A stretch of 64,000 nt of DNA. It comes from Cyanoderma ruficeps (taxonomy: Eukaryota > Chordata > Aves > Passeriformes > Timaliidae). Under the pieces are notes generated by a model that ran no database searches, was not told the origin of the DNA, and saw only the letters and a program-made list of their open reading frames with translations. The position numbers were made by a program, and so were the translations under genes. Shown one piece after another: positions 60,947 to 64,000 of the stretch. The stretch covers positions 2,287,521 to 2,351,520 of the forward strand of contig VZDJ01000090.1 in NCBI GenBank assembly GCA_008694505.1, written 5' to 3'. Position 1 is the stretch's first letter. Every line of letters starts with the position of its first letter.

Positions 60947-62943
60947 TAAGGTTCTCTTACTTGTCACATAAAGCCTTCTCCAGCCACTAGTAAATCCAGC
61001 AGAAACATTCTACAGCACTTTTTCAATCTTCTGAGCAGGAATGCACTGCACATGCAGCTCCAGCAAATGAACAAAGGTCTCCTTCCTTTCTCCCTTCCAA
61101 GTAGGGACACGTTGAACATGTGGAATGAGAGCGCTTTTTTTTACCCCCATCCTGGATGTCTCCAGTGTAAATGATCCTAAAATAAAATAACCCTGTTTGC
61201 CCAACTAATTGTTCACCAGACTTTTAACAGTGCACATCTGCCTTTGCTGTTAGAGCATGAGGGCATAGCAACAAGTGACACAGTTGGGTTTATTACTATA
61301 TTTTTTTTACACTCAGAGTTAAAAATAAAACAAACAGCTGTACGGGGGGGAAATTTCAAAGAGCAGCTAGAAGGAAAAAAAGGGAATTCAAGAAGCAGTA
61401 AGAGTGCTCCACTACAAATCAAGAGCTTCCATCATGAGGAAGGAGTTTGTCATGTGCCTTTGCTCACAGGCCAACTCTTGAAGACCTTTGCAGAGAGGTG
61501 GCTGTGCTTCTCCTCAGCACAGCTTTATTTTCACAGGTCCACCTCAGCAATTAAGGCCTAAAATCCTAGTACATAAAAGACTGTCAGGTCTCCTGCCTCA
61601 AGACAAGTGTTTCTACACAGCACATAGGAAGGCTTTTCCCCTTCCACACACAGAGAGAAGAGACCTGGCAATGTATTTACACACAGAAGTTTCAGCCAGG
61701 TCATTTGGACCACATATAAGTATCATCATTTTCATTTTAGCCACAAGATGTACAGAAAGGAAGCCACATGTCTCAAAGCAGCTCTGCTGCAGAGCCCTGA
61801 ACTGTGGTTTCCTCACCTTGTATATATCTGCTTGTTAATATTCTCATGGGACTTGCTTTTTCCCTCATGTCTTGCATGTATTCCTGTACCCCAAGGAGTA
61901 AGAATGATGATGTGAATGAAGAATATCCTCTGAGATCAGGCAAGCACAACACTTTTCAGAAAGCAGCAAGTCTCTAAGTCGTGAAACGGGAGAAAAGGTC
62001 TTGTTCCCTCCTTTCTCTCATCCATCATTCAAGCACTGCTCTATTCAGCTGCATTTTCAGATGTGCCTGTGCAGCCATAGCACATCAGTAACCAGAAAAT
62101 TCACAGAAGGTCCATGGATCGCAAGCTAGCCTTCACATTTTGTCCTTGTCCCCAAGTTTCCCCTTGCTTTGTAGGTCTGGCCTCATGAGAAAGAGTAGCA
62201 GAGGGGAAAACAGCAGAATTTACAGCACCATTAAAACAAATCCCTGTTTTCAGAGCCAGATCACTCCAGACCTGACTTTGTTTCAGTGGGGAAAGCAATT
62301 AAACTCATCCACTGCAGCCCTTCCATACGGGGAATGCTCTTTTTATTGAATTAACTTTTCTGTAACTAAGGTTAATCGCCCGTGTGGTATCTGCCTTGAG
62401 TTATCAGAGGCTTCTGGCTAAACTGCCATCAGCACAGAGACAGGAAGAGACCAAAAAGACCAGGAAGAGCAGAGAGCTCACAAGTGGCAGGCAACTGGCA
62501 AACACTGGCTGGTATTCCCTCACTGGGAGTTCAAGGCTTAAGACTGTAGCGAAAAGCAATGAAAAATACACTGAGTTTTTGCAGGACTTTAATTCCTTCA
62601 CAAGCACCAACACCAAGCAGACATCCTAAAACATCTTCCTAAACATCTTCCCAACTTTTGCTTAAGAAAATCTTGCCCACAAGAACTTGGTGATTAAAGC
62701 CAAGATTTCCACCATCACGCTTCTAAATCTTGAGCAATTCTCAACAACAGGGAGACACAGGAACACCAAGATAGCTGAACCCTTGACCATGCCAGCAAGG
62801 GGAGATCCAGTCATGTTTGCCCCTCATGAGTGCAGGGCTGCAGCTGGGAAAGGGGCTGCACACAGCCACAGCCAATCACCCCAACCAGGTCAGCCACCTT
62901 CTTGCCAGGTTCATCATCTCAGAAATGGCACCTGCAGAGCTCA

Positions 62944-63128
62944 GCGAAGAATCACAGAATTGGAAGATCATCTTCAGAGATCATCCAAACACCCTGCCAT
63001 GGGCAAGGAGATATCTTCACTAGATCAGGTTGCTCAAAGCCCCATCCAACCCAACTATGAACACTCCCAGTAATGTGTATCCACAAGTTCTTTGGACAAC
63101 ATGTTCTAGTGTCTCACCACAAAANACC

Positions 63129-63174
<46 letters not shown>

Positions 63175-63300
63175 TCCTACCCAAATCTCTTTCAAAACTG
63201 TTCAAAACTGTTGTCCTGTAATTACACTGTAAAAATCTTTTCTTGATCATTTTATAAGCCTTTTTATACTGAAAGGCCATAATACAGTTTCTCTGAACCC
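62944..63300 (-). mobile_element. CR1 LINE 3' fragment, minus orientation, interrupted by an A-tract
   Basis: The + strand opens with the reversed CR1 3' end (GAATCACAGAATTGGAAGAT), then CACCCTGCCATGGGCAAGGA, AGATCAGGTTGCTCAAAGCC and ACACTCCCAGTAATG. CR1-like sequence resumes after the A-tract at 63173. Orientation and order fit one 5'-truncated copy. Confidence 0.85.
63125..63172. repeat. A43 homopolymer with adjacent unresolved base
   Basis: N at 63125, then 43 consecutive A residues from 63130 to 63172, lying inside the CR1 fragment. The length is unreliable given the N. Confidence 0.95.
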
Positions 63301-64000
63301 TTCTCTACCATCAGAACTTCTTCTAGGCATCCCTCATCATAAAACTTCTATGAAAGTCCACTTTTATTTAAAGAGTTTTTGTCTCCCAAACATTTTTCCA
63401 GCAGGAGCTGGTTGCATGGCCCTCTAAGCATATTCACGGCCATGCTTGGTGAGTTCTGCACTGAAAAAAATATTAAATCTCAAAACTGAATTTTCCCTTC
63501 TTAGATATGCTCTTGAGCCTATCTCTGCAGAGACTTCATGTTCTAGCACACAGGACCATGAAGATTAATCCATTAAAGCTCCTGCTTAAGTAAGGCAGTA
63601 GTGTGTATTGAGCAGTCTGTACTTCATAGCCACAGGAACAGCTCAGTGTCTAGAAGTAGCCTAGAAGTTGCATTTAGATACCTGCAAACACCACAGAGCA
63701 GCCATGTGCTTCCTCTCTGCCCCCTCCCACTGTGCTTTCACTGTAGCTCTCCAGGAGAGAAAGCTTTTTTTTCAGGTGTCCAGCAAAAAACATATGGCTT
63801 CAAAGAGCACATTAAATTGAAGGAACCAGATTAATTTTAACTGAAGCCAGTGTTCATGCTGTCTCTTCTGGCAGGCCAAGGACAACATTCGGACTGCCAA
63901 TAGGCCCTCATCATAATACCTAATACTTGTAACACCTGAAGGAACCTAACTTATATCTCGACCAGCTTCCAAAAGGAGGCTCATGCCCAAAATGTGCTTT

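Larger units (their letters stand above)
51375..64000 (-). other. SIDT1: Presumed SIDT1 first intron (5' end not in window)
   Basis: 12.6 kb upstream of the first recognised SIDT1 exon. I found no exon matching the expected signal-peptide region and no strong CpG island, so the promoter probably lies beyond 64000. It contains CR1 remnants at 53560-53815 and 62944-63300, a 55-bp duplicated segment (56827, 60892), a small CpG cluster near 56640-56790 and a 43-base A-tract. Confidence 0.6.

Noticed and set aside
1..64000. tRNA, rRNA, CRISPR array, operon or phage-like content
   Set aside because: None was seen; the window has intron-containing vertebrate genes and retrotransposon remnants only.

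Overview
The window is vertebrate nuclear DNA, most probably from a bird. It has two conserved vertebrate genes with GT-AG introns, several degraded CR1-type LINE fragments (the dominant avian retrotransposon), a probable avian LTR, and otherwise little repeat content. The species cannot be named from the sequence. No bacterial, phage, CRISPR or operon-like structure is present, and I found no undescribed molecular system.

Layout. Positions 1-2565 are upstream or intronic DNA with at most one doubtful 5' exon. USF3 (upstream transcription factor family member 3, KIAA2018) runs on the + strand. Its five coding exons (2584-2630, 4561-4589, 6923-7005, 8036-8132, 9201-15664) join in phase into a protein of about 2,239 residues. 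The bHLH domain is split over the small exons, and one 6.46-kb last exon carries the rest. From 15665 to about 25300 lie the probable USF3 3' UTR and intergenic DNA, with three CR1 fragments. SIDT1 (SID1 transmembrane family member 1) runs on the - strand from the stop at 26504 up to a coding exon ending at 51374. I could assign 25 coding exons, including a 15-nt microexon. The signal-peptide exon and promoter were not found and probably lie beyond 64000, so 51375-64000 looks like the large first intron. It holds two CR1 remnants, a 43-base A-tract and a 55-bp duplicated segment.

The two genes are convergent (tail to tail), as in the human 3q13.2 region. They are not functionally linked: USF3 is a nuclear bHLH protein, and SIDT1 is a multi-pass membrane protein of the CREST hydrolase superfamily linked to RNA uptake and lysosomal/plasma membranes.

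The most notable observation is a single extra base in an A4 run (28259-28262) in a SIDT1 membrane-segment exon. It shifts the frame and creates a stop at 28227-28229, removing about 118 C-terminal residues including the HxxxH metal-site motif. All other exon junctions keep phase and the downstream exons are intact, so an assembly error is more likely than a dead gene, but reads must decide.
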